Shown here piece after piece: positions 46,426 through 54,867 of a DNA stretch of 64,000 nucleotides (within the stretch, counting starts at the first letter, position 1; the number at the start of each line of letters is the position of its first letter). Source of the stretch: Abiotrophia sp. HMSC24B09 (lineage in GTDB: Bacteria > Bacillota > Bacilli > Lactobacillales > Aerococcaceae); NCBI RefSeq assembly GCF_001815865.1, contig NZ_KV822195.1, positions 186,001 through 250,000 on the forward strand. Reading direction: 5' to 3'. A program made the position numbers and the translations under genes. The notes beneath the pieces are model-generated. The model saw only the letters and a program-made list of their open reading frames with translations, was not told where the DNA came from and searched no databases.

Positions 46426-46463
46426 AAGAGCCTCCTATCACGTGTTTGCGATAGGAGGCTCTT
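46426..46463. terminator. Convergent-gene hairpin
   Basis: Perfect 14-bp stem AAGAGCCTCCTATC (46426-46439) with its complement (46450-46463), loop 10 bases. Weak T-tracts on either side, but position between convergent genes suggests a bidirectional terminator. Confidence 0.75.
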
Positions 46464-46473
46464 GGTCTGAAGA

Positions 46474-47451
46474 CTATTGTTCTTGGTAGATTAATTGATA
46501 GAGTTCAGCTGTAACAGTTTGATAGTTCTGGCGATGCTTAGCTTCTGGTACTAGGTCATAGGGAGTCGGTAGGTCATTCTCAGTTAAGAAAAGCTGGAAC
46601 CACTCCTTGGCTGAACCATAGGCCTCTTCAAAGTAGGGGTAAACGGCTAAGGCTTGAAGGACGAACTGCTGAGAGAATTCAATCATGAGATGAGGATTGA
46701 ATTGTTCGCAGTAGTCTTCGATGACTTGAAGACCGGCCACATAAGAAGACTGGTGACGGTAATCTTGAAGTTTGGCTACCGTCAATTCATGGACTTGGCC
46801 AAACCAGTTATAGGTCACTTTACCTGGATAGTTCTGGTAGAGTAGGTAATGTAAGACGTCACTCTTGATATATTGAGGTAGGTCTGGATGAGTCAGAATG
46901 GCCTTAAAGAAAGGCAAGGCCTTGTCTAAAGGCAGGTCGTAGGTATATTTAAGGAAACTGAGTAACTCAAATCCTTGGCCGTCATAGATTTGATTGATAA
47001 AAGTCTCAATGGCTTCCTGACCTTGATCCAGGGCTTGCTCCAAGCGCCGGGCTAAGCGCTGGGTATGATTGAGTTGATGAATGAATGGTAAGAGGTCTTC
47101 ACTGTCCCATCCAGCTGCTTGGAAGCGTGCTTGAAGCTGATAGAGCCGCAAGAGGGCAGCGTCTAAGTCGTAAAGGAGGGACAGACTAGCTCCATATAAG
47201 AGGAGAACATTCCAATCATTAACGGCTTCTATATCAGGGAAATAAGTTTGCCAACAGTTCAAAAGGTCAGCTTTTTGTCCCCGAGCAATATATAATTTAA
47301 TCAGTTCCTCGAAGACATGAACCTGAGGATCTGTCTCATAACTCTTGATTAGGAATTCTTGTGCACGGCCAAAGTCATGGACCTTGAGGGCACTGAGTGC
47401 TTTGCGATAATATTGGTCCGCATTAGTCGGAAATTTAATTACATCACTCAT
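46474..47451 (-). CDS. TPR-like protein of unknown function
   Basis: 325 residues, helical throughout. The N-terminal part carries a TPR-like unit (ADQYYRKALSALKVHDFGRAQEFLIKSYETDP) and further degenerate helical pairs follow (DLDAALLRLYQLQARFQAAGW, PLDKALPFFKAILTHPDLP). No membrane helix, signal peptide or catalytic motif seen. Similar TPR proteins are common near gpsB and recU-type loci in Lactobacillales, but I cannot name a function. AAAGAGGTGACAAA precedes the start. Divergent from the RNase H-like gene, with facing promoters. Confidence 0.7.
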   Translation of the reverse strand: MSDVIKFPTNADQYYRKALSALKVHDFGRAQEFLIKSYETDPQVHVFEELIKLYIARGQKADLLNCWQTYFPDIEAVNDWNVLLLYGASLSLLYDLDAALLRLYQLQARFQAAGWDSEDLLPFIHQLNHTQRLARRLEQALDQGQEAIETFINQIYDGQGFELLSFLKYTYDLPLDKALPFFKAILTHPDLPQYIKSDVLHYLLYQNYPGKVTYNWFGQVHELTVAKLQDYRHQSSYVAGLQVIEDYCEQFNPHLMIEFSQQFVLQALAVYPYFEEAYGSAKEWFQLFLTENDLPTPYDLVPEAKHRQNYQTVTAELYQLIYQEQ

Positions 47452-47484
47452 TTTGTCACCTCTTTCTTGTCAATACTTAAATCC

Positions 47485-47510
47485 GTGCTATACTAGTTAT
47501 ATTATAGCAC
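47485..47510. promoter_or_regulatory. Divergent -10 elements in an inverted repeat
   Basis: GTGCTATA (47485-47492) and TATAGCAC (47503-47510) form an inverted repeat. On the plus strand TGCTATACT and on the minus strand TGCTATAAT are both extended -10 boxes, serving the RNase H-like and TPR genes respectively. The two promoters overlap, so firing of one should hinder the other. Confidence 0.6.
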
Positions 47511-47555
47511 AATACATTAATAGTTTGTAGACAAATAACAGATAAGGAGCGAAAA

Positions 47556-47978
47556 ATGCTGAAGGTTTATACGGATGCTGCCTTTGCCTATAAAAATCAA
47601 TCTGCCGGCCTGGCCATTCGGATTCTGGCGCCTAATCAACTCTATGAACAAGTTGTTTTCCTCAATCAGGTAGCAGACAATCATCAGGCGGAATTTTTAG
47701 CTATCTTGCGCGCTCTAGACTGGTTGATAGAATTGGGGCTGACCCAGGACTTTATTTGGTTACATGCCGATAGCCAGGTAGCCATTCGGGCCATTGAAAA
47801 ATCCTATATAAAGGATGCACGTTATGCTCCTATTTTAGATCATATCCTAAGTCGACTGGACTACTTTCCCAATCTCTATGTCAAATGGATAGCTGAAAAG
47901 GAAAATCAGGCAGCCGACCAGTTAGCAAAATCGAGCCTAAATAAGGCGGTTAGCTGGACGCGGACATCGCCTCGCTAG
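47556..47978 (+). CDS. Ribonuclease H-like protein (reverse transcriptase-like RNase HI family, YpeP type)
   Basis: 140 residues with the RNase H fold. The four acidic catalytic positions are present: D in VYTDAAF, E in HQAEFLAILRALDW, D in LHADSQVAIRAI and D in QAADQLAK. The N-terminal hybrid-binding domain of RNase HI is absent, as in YpeP/YpdQ proteins, which in B. subtilis show little or no RNase H activity. Activity here is possible but unproven. AAGGAGCGAAAA upstream. Confidence 0.85.
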   Translation: MLKVYTDAAFAYKNQSAGLAIRILAPNQLYEQVVFLNQVADNHQAEFLAILRALDWLIELGLTQDFIWLHADSQVAIRAIEKSYIKDARYAPILDHILSRLDYFPNLYVKWIAEKENQAADQLAKSSLNKAVSWTRTSPR

Positions 47979-48083
47979 CCAAGTTGGCTTTTGCGTGGCA
48001 TAATAGAGATAGTTAATCAAGGTCCGGATCTCAGATTTATGGGGATAGATTATGTGACTAAAAGTGCACAATTCACTAGGGTG

Positions 48084-48127
48084 CGAACGTATATTCGCTA
48101 GCATTCTTAGGCATTTCGTGGCATAAT
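48084..48127 (+). promoter_or_regulatory. LexA-like box and extended -10 promoter before gpsB
   Basis: CGAACGTATATTCG (48084-48097) matches 13 of 14 positions of the Gram-positive LexA/DinR site CGAACRNRYGTTYG. It ends 2 bases before the expected -35 position of an extended -10 promoter TGGCATAAT (48119-48127). The same 12 bases CGTGGCATAATA also occur at 47994-48005, so there may be two tandem promoters. Regulation of gpsB by LexA is inference. Confidence 0.5.
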
Positions 48128-48202
48128 AAATTGAATAGACTTCTCTATTTAAGATAGAATCATTAATTCTTCTGAGAAAGAAGCAATCATTGATGGAGGT
48201 AG

Positions 48203-48574
48203 ATGAGCGATATGGCAGAAAAAAATTTAACCGCTAAAGATATTTTACAAAAAGAATTTACCCGCGATTTTCGTGGTTATAAAGCATCTGAAGTAGATGA
48301 GTATTTGGATAGCATTATCCGTGACTACGATTCTTACCAAAAGGATGTGGCGACTTTGAAGAATGAAAATGAGCGCCTAATCAGCAAAATTGATGAATTG
48401 ACCAAGCAACTTGCCTTGGCTAAGAAGAACAATGTGCCAACCTCACCAGGCTCTGGTGTCACTAACTTCGATATCCTTAAGCGTCTCTCTAACTTAGAGA
48501 AACATGTCTTTGGATCTAAGATTGGTAGCACAGACAACACCATGTCTTATTCAGACGTGACACGTTTCCAATAA
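48203..48574 (+). CDS. gpsB: Cell-cycle protein GpsB (DivIVA-like)
   Basis: Small cytoplasmic coiled-coil protein that links class A PBPs, MreC and FtsZ-side partners and moves them between septum and side wall. 123 residues. N-terminal lipid-binding DivIVA-like domain ILQKEFTRDFRGYKASEVDEYLD, coiled coil (residues about 30-75), variable linker, and C-terminal ILKRLSNLEKHVFG trimerisation helix, which tells GpsB from DivIVA. Start may be 48203 (3 bases after GGAGG) or 48212 (12 bases after), giving 120 residues. rnpB begins 9 bases after the stop. Confidence 0.95.
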   Translation: MSDMAEKNLTAKDILQKEFTRDFRGYKASEVDEYLDSIIRDYDSYQKDVATLKNENERLISKIDELTKQLALAKKNNVPTSPGSGVTNFDILKRLSNLEKHVFGSKIGSTDNTMSYSDVTRFQ

Positions 48575-48583
48575 AAGAACCTC

Positions 48584-48991
48584 AAGTAGATTTTAGGTAA
48601 TCGCGGCTAGTAATAGTTGAGGAAAGTCCATGCTCGCACAGGCTGAGATGCCTGTAGTGTTCGTGCTTAGCGAAACCATAAGCTAAGGTAGTGCCTAGCG
48701 CTAACGGCAGGCAAAAGGTCTAAGGCTTCGGCTATGACTGAGTAACCTCTAAGGTGCCACAGAGACGAGGCTGGTTGGAAACAACTAGCGTGGAACGCGG
48801 TAAACCCCTCGAGCGAGCAACCCAAATAGTAACCTAGTTTTCTAGGGAGACTGGTCGGGGCACTTTTCCTAGGGAAATGAACCGATGGAAGAGGCGGGTC
48901 ACTGAGTGACTGGCAGACAGATGATTACCCCACTTAAGGTGCATAGCCTATTTCCCTTAAGTGACAGAACATGGCTTATCGAAATTTACTT
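48584..48991 (+). ncRNA. rnpB: RNase P RNA, type B
   Basis: Catalytic RNA that matures tRNA 5' ends. The conserved GAGGAAAGTCCATGCTCGCAC block lies at about 48640 (quoted to its core GAGGAAAGUCC) and its partner ACAGATGATTACC and ACAGAACATGGCTTAT blocks near 48915-48980. Ends are set by helix P1: AAGTAGATTT (48584-48593 region) pairs with AAATTTACTT (48982-48991). Location between gpsB and ypsC is the conserved Bacillus/Lactobacillales position. Only 9 bases separate it from gpsB, so either its promoter lies in gpsB or it is processed from a joint transcript. Confidence 0.96.
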
Positions 48992-49020
48992 AATAGGCTT
49001 TTGCTTAATACAACAAAGGC

Positions 49021-49053
49021 GCTTCTCCCTCTCTGGTGAGGAGGGCTTTTTTT
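49021..49053 (+). terminator. Terminator after rnpB
   Basis: CCCTC-TC-TGGT-GA-g-GAGGG stem followed by CTTTTTTT. Confidence 0.8.
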
Positions 49054-49107
49054 CTAAGGGCAGGATTGTCTTGCCCGCAACGACAAGTTAAAGATGAGGA
49101 GCCTCTA

Positions 49108-50265
49108 ATGAAAAACTATAACCTATTGGCTACCGTTGCTGCCGGCATTGAGTCCGTGACGGCCCAAGAATTGAAGCAGCTAGGCTATCAAGTTCAGACG
49201 GAGAATGGGCGCGTGCGTTTCTCTGGGAATGTCCAGGATATTGCTAAGGCTAATCTCTGGCTAAGAACGGCTGACCGTATTAAGATTGAATTTGCTAGTT
49301 TTCAGGCCAAGACCTTTGAAGCCCTATATGATTTGACTTACGCCTTGCCATGGGAAGACATTCTGCCTTTGGATGCTAATTTTCCTGTGTCTGGCAAATC
49401 CGTTAAGTCCCAGTTACATAGCGTGCCTAACTGCCAGAAAATCGTCAAAAAGGCTATTGCTAGCCGACTCATGTCCTACTATCATCGTCGGACCAATTTG
49501 CCTGAGACAGGGGCAGTCTATCCTATCGAAGTTTCTTTGGTCAAAGACCAAGTCAGCCTGACCTTGGATACTTCTGGCACCTCCTTATTCAAGCGTGGCT
49601 ACCGAGTAGAGAAGGGTGCCGCCCCACTCAAAGAGAATATGGCAGCTGCCTTAGTCATGTTAACGACTTGGTATCCTGACCGACCACTTTACGACCCATG
49701 TTGTGGTTCGGGAACCATTGCCATTGAGGCAGCCTTGATTGGGCGTAATATTGCGCCAGGTCTTAAGCGGGAATTTGCGGCCGAACATTGGACCAGCTTA
49801 GATCCAAGTGGGCAAGTATGGCAGCAGGCGCGCCAGGAAGCCCAAGTTCAAGCCAAACCAGATGTCATGATGGACATTGAAGCCTGCGACATTGACCACC
49901 GTATGGTTGAAATTGCTAAGGCCAATGCTAAAGAAGCTGGAGTAGCAGATACGATTTCCTTTAAGCAAATGCAACTCAAGGACTATCGTCCTAAGGTGGA
50001 TTACGGTATATTAATTGCTAATCCGCCTTATGGTGACCGTATGTTAACAGAGGACCAGGTCCACACCCTCTACGCAGACATGGGCAAGCTCTATAGCCAA
50101 ATGCCGACCTGGAGTAAGTATATTTTAACCAGTGATGAAGCCTTCGAGACCTACTATGGTGCCAAGGCAACCAAAAAACGCAAGCTCTATAATGGCGCCC
50201 TCAAGGTAGATTATTACCAATATTGGGGTGAGCGGAAACCCCGTCAAACAAGCGATGATAAGTAG
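49108..50265 (+). CDS. ypsC: THUMP domain RNA methyltransferase (RlmL/YpsC type)
   Basis: 385 residues. N-terminal ferredoxin-like plus THUMP domain (LLATVAAGIESVTAQELKQLGY, about residues 1-160), then a Rossmann methyltransferase with DPCCGSGTIAIEAALIG (SAM) and the catalytic IANPPYGDRM, an NPPY motif for amino-group (N2-guanine) methylation, as in E. coli RlmL acting on 23S rRNA G2445. Start 49108 follows GAGGAGCCTCTA; the upstream open frame overlaps the rnpB terminator. Placement directly after rnpB equals B. subtilis ypsC. Confidence 0.92.
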   Translation: MKNYNLLATVAAGIESVTAQELKQLGYQVQTENGRVRFSGNVQDIAKANLWLRTADRIKIEFASFQAKTFEALYDLTYALPWEDILPLDANFPVSGKSVKSQLHSVPNCQKIVKKAIASRLMSYYHRRTNLPETGAVYPIEVSLVKDQVSLTLDTSGTSLFKRGYRVEKGAAPLKENMAAALVMLTTWYPDRPLYDPCCGSGTIAIEAALIGRNIAPGLKREFAAEHWTSLDPSGQVWQQARQEAQVQAKPDVMMDIEACDIDHRMVEIAKANAKEAGVADTISFKQMQLKDYRPKVDYGILIANPPYGDRMLTEDQVHTLYADMGKLYSQMPTWSKYILTSDEAFETYYGAKATKKRKLYNGALKVDYYQYWGERKPRQTSDDK

Positions 50266-50275
50266 ATATTCATAG

Positions 50276-50312
50276 CAAAAAAATCCCTCAGCAGATGCTG
50301 CTGAGGGATTTA
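50276..50312. terminator. Bidirectional terminator of ypsC and ssrA
   Basis: AAATCCCTCAGCAG-ATG-CTGCTGAGGGATTT; A-run (7) on the left gives the T-tail for the minus-strand ssrA. Confidence 0.92.
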
Positions 50313-50320
50313 GTCTGTTA

Positions 50321-50681
50321 TGGAGATGAGGGGAATCGAACCCCTGTCCAAATATCTCGCCACAATCAAGTCTACGCCAATAGTCTAGCTATTTGGTTTA
50401 GCGCAGAGACCGCCACTAGACAGGCTGTCATCCTTGCGAGTCTGATCATCTCTTCGTGATTTAACAGACGGATAAATCACGCGTATCCCACTTAAATAAA
50501 ACCAGCTACTAGCACATGGGCGATGTTAGGCTGATTTTCCGCTGCAGGTTATTAAGCTGCTAAAGCGAAAGAGTTGTTTTGGTTGTTTGCAGTTATATTT
50601 AACTGTAGCGTTTTAAGGCGGACGCAACCCTCCTGACGCGTCAAAAGCTCGAACAATACCTGTCGAAACCGTGACATCCCC
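50321..50681 (-). ncRNA. ssrA: tmRNA
   Basis: Rescues stalled ribosomes. On the minus strand it starts GGGGATGTCACGGTTTCGACAGG (core GGTTTCGACAGG) and ends with the T-arm GGGGTTCGATTCCCC and CATCTCC, which pairs with the 5' GGGGATG. The reading frame GCA AAC AAC CAA AAC AAC TCT ... TAA gives the tag ANNQNNSFALAA, to which the charged alanine adds one residue. The 3' CCA is not encoded (the next bases are TAA), so it must be added after transcription. Confidence 0.96.
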
Positions 50682-50695
50682 TAAAGGATAGCTAG

Positions 50696-50724
50696 ATTCT
50701 ATCAATAAAGGGTTAAATTGTCAA
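50696..50724 (-). promoter_or_regulatory. Promoter of ssrA
   Basis: On the minus strand TTGACA (50724-50719), 17-base spacer, TAGAAT (50701-50696), about 15 bases before the RNA 5' end. Near-consensus, fitting an abundant RNA. Confidence 0.85.
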
Positions 50725-50816
50725 TTAATCAGCCTGGGAGACAGGCTTAAGGGATTGACTTTTGCCCCTATAATCTTTAAGCTAATAGGGTAAATAATTT
50801 TTTAGGAGGTCACCCC

Positions 50817-51803
50817 ATGACTAAGAAATATCATGTGGCCATCTGCGGTGCGTCTGGTGTTGTAGGGCGTAAAATGCTGCAAGTATTACACGAACGAAAC
50901 TTTCCATTTGAGACTTTAACCTTGTTCGCTTCCAAGCGTTCAGCTGGCAAAACTATTAGCTACGCTGGCAAGGATTATGTCATTCAAGAATTAACGGAAG
51001 AGGCTCTTCAAGCGCCGATTGAGATTGCCCTGTTCTCAGCAGGGGGCGAGACCTCTAAGCATTTTGGGCCAATCGCCGCTAGTCGTGGTATCTATGTGAT
51101 TGACAACTCCAGTGCTTGGCGTATGGATCCTAAGATTCCTTTGGTAGTGCCTGAAGTCAATGGTGATGTCTTGAAGGCTGAAGACCATCTGATTGCCAAC
51201 CCTAACTGCTCGACCATTCAGTCAGTCGTGCCATTAGCTGTTCTACAACCATACGGCTTGAAGCGCGTCATCTACAATACCTATCAAGCAGTATCAGGAG
51301 CAGGCCAAGCTGGTATTAATGACTTAGAAAATCATACGACTGAAAAATTCCCTTATTCAATCAATAATAATGTCTTGCCGCATATTGATGTCTTCACTGA
51401 GTCTGGCTATACCAAGGAAGAAATCAAGATGATTGAAGAAACTCGGAAAATTCTACGTATGCCAGACTTACGTGTAACAGCTACTACAGTTCGAGTTCCA
51501 ATCAAACACTCTCATGCGGTCTCTATTAACGTTGAATTGGAACGAGACTTTGATTTAGCAGAAATTCGTCAAGCCTTCCAAGAAGCGGAGGGAATCATTC
51601 TCTTGGATGATCCTGCTAACCTTAAGTATCCACTTCAGTCAGAGGTGGAAGATCATGATGAGGTTTATGTTGGACGAATTCGTCGTGATGAGTCAGTTCC
51701 TTACGGTCTCAACATTTGGGTGGTAGCCGACAACATCCGTAAAGGGGCGGCCACTAACACCATTCAAATCGCAGAACAACTTATTAAAGACGGTATTCTC
51801 TAA
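50817..51803 (+). CDS. asd: Aspartate-semialdehyde dehydrogenase
   Basis: NADPH-dependent reduction of aspartyl phosphate on the way to lysine/diaminopimelate, threonine and methionine. 328 residues. N-terminal AICGASGVVGRKML nucleotide-binding motif, active-site Cys in IANPNCSTIQ, TYQAVSGAGQAG and substrate His in VPIKHSHAVSINVE. AGGAGGTCACCCC upstream; -10 TATAAT at 50769-50774. It stands alone with its own terminator; no lysC, dapA or hom gene is adjacent. Confidence 0.96.
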   Translation: MTKKYHVAICGASGVVGRKMLQVLHERNFPFETLTLFASKRSAGKTISYAGKDYVIQELTEEALQAPIEIALFSAGGETSKHFGPIAASRGIYVIDNSSAWRMDPKIPLVVPEVNGDVLKAEDHLIANPNCSTIQSVVPLAVLQPYGLKRVIYNTYQAVSGAGQAGINDLENHTTEKFPYSINNNVLPHIDVFTESGYTKEEIKMIEETRKILRMPDLRVTATTVRVPIKHSHAVSINVELERDFDLAEIRQAFQEAEGIILLDDPANLKYPLQSEVEDHDEVYVGRIRRDESVPYGLNIWVVADNIRKGAATNTIQIAEQLIKDGIL

Positions 51804-51810
51804 GGAGACA

Positions 51811-51836
51811 AAAGGCGCCCTGTGAGGCGCCTTTTT
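51811..51836 (+). terminator. Terminator after asd
   Basis: AAAGGCGCC-CTGTGA-GGCGCCTTTTT. Confidence 0.93.
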
Positions 51837-51867
51837 ATATTATTGGTAGAGAAGGTAGGCGTTGGCG

Positions 51868-51933
51868 CTAATTAAGATAAGTGTATCGAATAAGGTTATT
51901 GTCTTAATTAGTGTAGTTAACTAATTAAGACAA
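51868..51933. repeat. Three copies of CTAATTAAGAYAA, two forming a perfect palindrome
   Basis: CTAATTAAGATAA at 51868-51880, then TTGTCTTAATTAGT (51899-51912) and its exact complement ACTAATTAAGACAA (51920-51933) with a 7-base loop. It lies in the 376-base gap 51804-52179 between the asd terminator and the rny promoter. Without a T-tail the palindrome is not a normal terminator. It could be a protein-binding cluster. The rest of the gap is AT-rich with the rny promoter and no gene. Confidence 0.7.
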
Positions 51934-52056
51934 ACGTGTGTCTGGTGTGTTCTTTTTAATGAATTGTTTTCACTATAAATTGATTAAGAATGTCTAAAGG
52001 CTTTCATAATAGGGATTGTGGACGATTTGTTAGGTCTATCTGGCCATGCCTAGGGA

Positions 52057-52085
52057 TTGACAGACGGCCCATAAAACCTTATGAT
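52057..52085 (+). promoter_or_regulatory. Promoter of rny
   Basis: TTGACA (52057-52062), 17-base spacer, TATGAT (52080-52085). Leaves a leader of about 88 bases before the rny start. Confidence 0.85.
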
Positions 52086-52179
52086 AGAGGGTGTGGTTGA
52101 CACATTATTTATTTTGAAATCATCCAAAAATTTGAAATGAATAACGATAATAATGAATAGATTAATAGGAGGTGATACG

Positions 52180-53742
52180 ATGGACCTATTGCAGCTCACC
52201 TTCGCAGTAATCGTTGCTTTAATTATCGGGGTAGTGATCGGCTATATTTTCAAGAAGAAAAGCGATGAAAAGCACATCGGAAATGCTAAGGCAAATGCAG
52301 AATCCATTGTTGATGCGGCTATTGCACAGGCTAAGACCCTCAAGCGGGAAGCCTTGTTCGAAGCCAAAGAAGAAAATCTCAAGTACCGTAATGAATTAGA
52401 ACAAGAACTGAAGGAACGCCGGACCGAAGTAACTGGAATGGAAAAACGTCTCCTTCAACGGGAAGAGACCTTGGACCAAAAGAGTCTGATCTTAGACAAA
52501 CGCGAACTCAATCTTGAGAGCAAGGAACAAGACTATCAAAAACGTCAAAAGACCTTGACCCAACAGGAAGAGAAGGTTCAAGAATTGGTCGTTGCCCAAC
52601 AAAGTGAATTAGAACGGGTGGCAACCCTATCGCGTCAAGAGGCGCAAAACATCATTATGACTGAGACAGAGCAAGCTTTGTCCCAAGAAATTGCAGTCAT
52701 GATTCGGAATGCAGAGCAAAAAGCCAAAGATGAAGCTGATCGCAATGCCAAAAACATTATCTTACAAGCCATTCAACGGAGTGCTCCGGACATTGTGTCT
52801 GAGAATACAGTGACCGTAGTACACTTACCAAGTGATGACATGAAAGGTCGGATTATCGGGCGAGAAGGCCGCAACATCCGTACTTTGGAAAGCTTAACCG
52901 GGATTGATTTAATTATCGATGACACGCCAGAAGCAGTCGTATTAAGTGGTTTTGACCCAATTCGACGTCAAATTGCTAAGTTGGCTTTGGAGAAACTGAT
53001 TCAAGACGGCCGGATTCATCCAGCGCGTATTGAAGAAATGGTGGATCGGGCGCGTCGCGAGATTGACGAGAAAATCCGAGAAATCGGGGAACAAGCGACC
53101 TTTGATGTGGGAATTCATTCTCTCCATCCTGATTTAATCAAGATTATTGGTCGTCTATCCTTTAGAACCAGTTATGGGCAGAACGTCTTGAACCACAGTA
53201 TTGAAGTTGCCAAACTTGCTGGCGTTATGGCTGGCGAGTTAGGTGAAGATGTGGCTCTAGCCAAACGTGCAGGTCTTCTGCATGATATTGGTAAGGCACT
53301 TGACCATGAGATTGAAGGCTCACACGTTGAAATCGGGGCAGAGATTGCCAAGAAATACAACGAGCCAGAAGTAGTAGTGAATGCTATTGCTTCCCACCAT
53401 GGTGACACTGACCCAACTTCGACCATTGCTATCTTGGTAGCTGCCGCTGATGCCTTATCTGCAGCACGTCCAGGTGCCCGCAGTGAATCCTTGGAAAGCT
53501 ACATCCGCCGTCTGGAAAAATTAGAAGAAATCTCTAATAGTTTCCCAGGCGTGGCTAATAGTTTTGCTATTCAAGCTGGGCGCGAAGTCCGTGTCATGGT
53601 TCGTCCAAATGAAGTCAATGACGCTGGCGCCTCACGAATCGCTCGTGATATCCGCAACCGGATTGAAGCAGAAATGAACTACCCAGGCAATATTAAAGTA
53701 ACCGTTATTCGCGAAACGCGCGCGGTTGAATACGCCAAATAA
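52180..53742 (+). CDS. rny: Ribonuclease Y
   Basis: Membrane-anchored endoribonuclease that starts mRNA decay in Firmicutes. 520 residues, usual length. N-terminal membrane helix ([19 protein letters not shown]), long coiled coil (about 25-190), KH domain with [15 protein letters not shown] (about 205-270), HD domain with HSIEVAKL and [12 protein letters not shown] (about 335-430), and a C-terminal extension. Start at 52180 follows AGGAGGTGATACG; an earlier in-frame ATG at 52153 has no site. Confidence 0.97.
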   Translation: MDLLQLTFAVIVALIIGVVIGYIFKKKSDEKHIGNAKANAESIVDAAIAQAKTLKREALFEAKEENLKYRNELEQELKERRTEVTGMEKRLLQREETLDQKSLILDKRELNLESKEQDYQKRQKTLTQQEEKVQELVVAQQSELERVATLSRQEAQNIIMTETEQALSQEIAVMIRNAEQKAKDEADRNAKNIILQAIQRSAPDIVSENTVTVVHLPSDDMKGRIIGREGRNIRTLESLTGIDLIIDDTPEAVVLSGFDPIRRQIAKLALEKLIQDGRIHPARIEEMVDRARREIDEKIREIGEQATFDVGIHSLHPDLIKIIGRLSFRTSYGQNVLNHSIEVAKLAGVMAGELGEDVALAKRAGLLHDIGKALDHEIEGSHVEIGAEIAKKYNEPEVVVNAIASHHGDTDPTSTIAILVAAADALSAARPGARSESLESYIRRLEKLEEISNSFPGVANSFAIQAGREVRVMVRPNEVNDAGASRIARDIRNRIEAEMNYPGNIKVTVIRETRAVEYAK

Positions 53743-53747
53743 TTGAT

Positions 53748-53781
53748 GGAGAGGTTGGAACTTGTTCCAATCTCTCTTTTT
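53748..53781 (+). terminator. Terminator after rny
   Basis: GAGAGGTTGGAA-CTTG-TTCCAATCTCTC followed by TTTTT. Confidence 0.93.
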
Positions 53782-53952
53782 GTGTATTTTTGGGGGAGGT
53801 TGCGAGCTGAGTTTGATGGCGCTTACTCTGATGCAGGATTTCTAAATTTCATTTAAGACCCTCGGGTTACTCTTAGGTCAAACAAGTCGGACTTTCCTTT
53901 ATATTTTGACCTTTTTGTGTTAAAATGTAGAAGAAAAAAAGGAGGCGATGAG

Positions 53953-54867
53953 GTGGTTCGTTACGGACAAATAGTCAAGGCCCGCATCAGTGACAAAAAT
54001 GAGCGTCACTTTTTCGCACAATATGAAGGTGAGACCTTCACCGTTCTACCGGGGCAGATAGATATACAAAAGTACCAAGTTGGTGACCAGATTGAAGGCC
54101 TTATCTATGAAACCAAGGCCCGCAAGAAAGTAATTCAAGTTGACTTGCCAACTATCCGACCTGAAATCTATGGTTGGGGTAGCGTGGTTAGTAGCCGTAA
54201 GGATTTAGGCGTCTTTGTTGATATTGGCTTGCAGGATAAGGAAGTAGTCGTATCCTTGGATGACCTACCCCTTAATACAGCTCTCTGGCCTAAGAAGGGC
54301 GACCGGCTTTTCCTAACTTATCAAGTGGATGCTAAGAATCGTTTCTGGGGCAAGTTGATTGAACCTGAAGCTATGCAAGCCTATTTTAAGCGCGCAGCTC
54401 GTGCTATGAAGAATCTCAATGTCACAGCTACCGTTTATAAGGTTAAGTTAGCGGGTTCACTTTGCATTACAGACGGTGGACACTCGGCTTTCTTACATGA
54501 AAGTGAGACTCTTGATACTCCACGTCTTGGTCAAGTCTTGCAAGCTCGCATTATTGGCGTTCGTGAGGACGGCGGCCTTAATTTATCGGTCAAGCCACGG
54601 GCTTATGAGGCCTTGGATGATGATGCCGGTATGATTCAAGCCATCTTAAGAAAAGCGCCCGGACATTATTTGCCACTGCATGATAAGTCAGATCCAGCAA
54701 GTATCCAGACTCAGCTTGGCATTTCTAAGGCCCAATTTAAACGTGCCGTCGGTAACTTAATGAAACAAGGCCTCATTCATCAGGTCAAAGGAGATGGACT
54801 CTATCTGACTCAAGTCCAAGACTCAAGTGCAGAGATTGATCCATTAGGCAATAACTATGAAGTTTAG
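53953..54867 (+). CDS. cvfB: CvfB/YitL-like S1 RNA-binding protein
   Basis: 304 residues. Three S1-like OB segments (residues about 1-60, 65-135 with GWGSVVSSRKDLGVFVDIG, 140-210) and a C-terminal winged helix (IQTQLGISKAQFKRAVGNLMKQGLI) are the layout of Staphylococcus CvfB, an RNA-binding virulence and gene-expression factor. Start GTG at 53953, 7 bases after GGAGG (53941-53945); an ATG at 53948 is out of frame, and the in-frame ATG at 53917 lacks a site. Overlaps xerD by 11 bases. Confidence 0.9.
   Translation: MVRYGQIVKARISDKNERHFFAQYEGETFTVLPGQIDIQKYQVGDQIEGLIYETKARKKVIQVDLPTIRPEIYGWGSVVSSRKDLGVFVDIGLQDKEVVVSLDDLPLNTALWPKKGDRLFLTYQVDAKNRFWGKLIEPEAMQAYFKRAARAMKNLNVTATVYKVKLAGSLCITDGGHSAFLHESETLDTPRLGQVLQARIIGVREDGGLNLSVKPRAYEALDDDAGMIQAILRKAPGHYLPLHDKSDPASIQTQLGISKAQFKRAVGNLMKQGLIHQVKGDGLYLTQVQDSSAEIDPLGNNYEV

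Noticed and set aside
48050..48100. 20-codon open frame starting ATGGGGATAGAT before gpsB
   Set aside because: No ribosome-binding site, too short, and overlaps the LexA-like box; no sign of coding selection.
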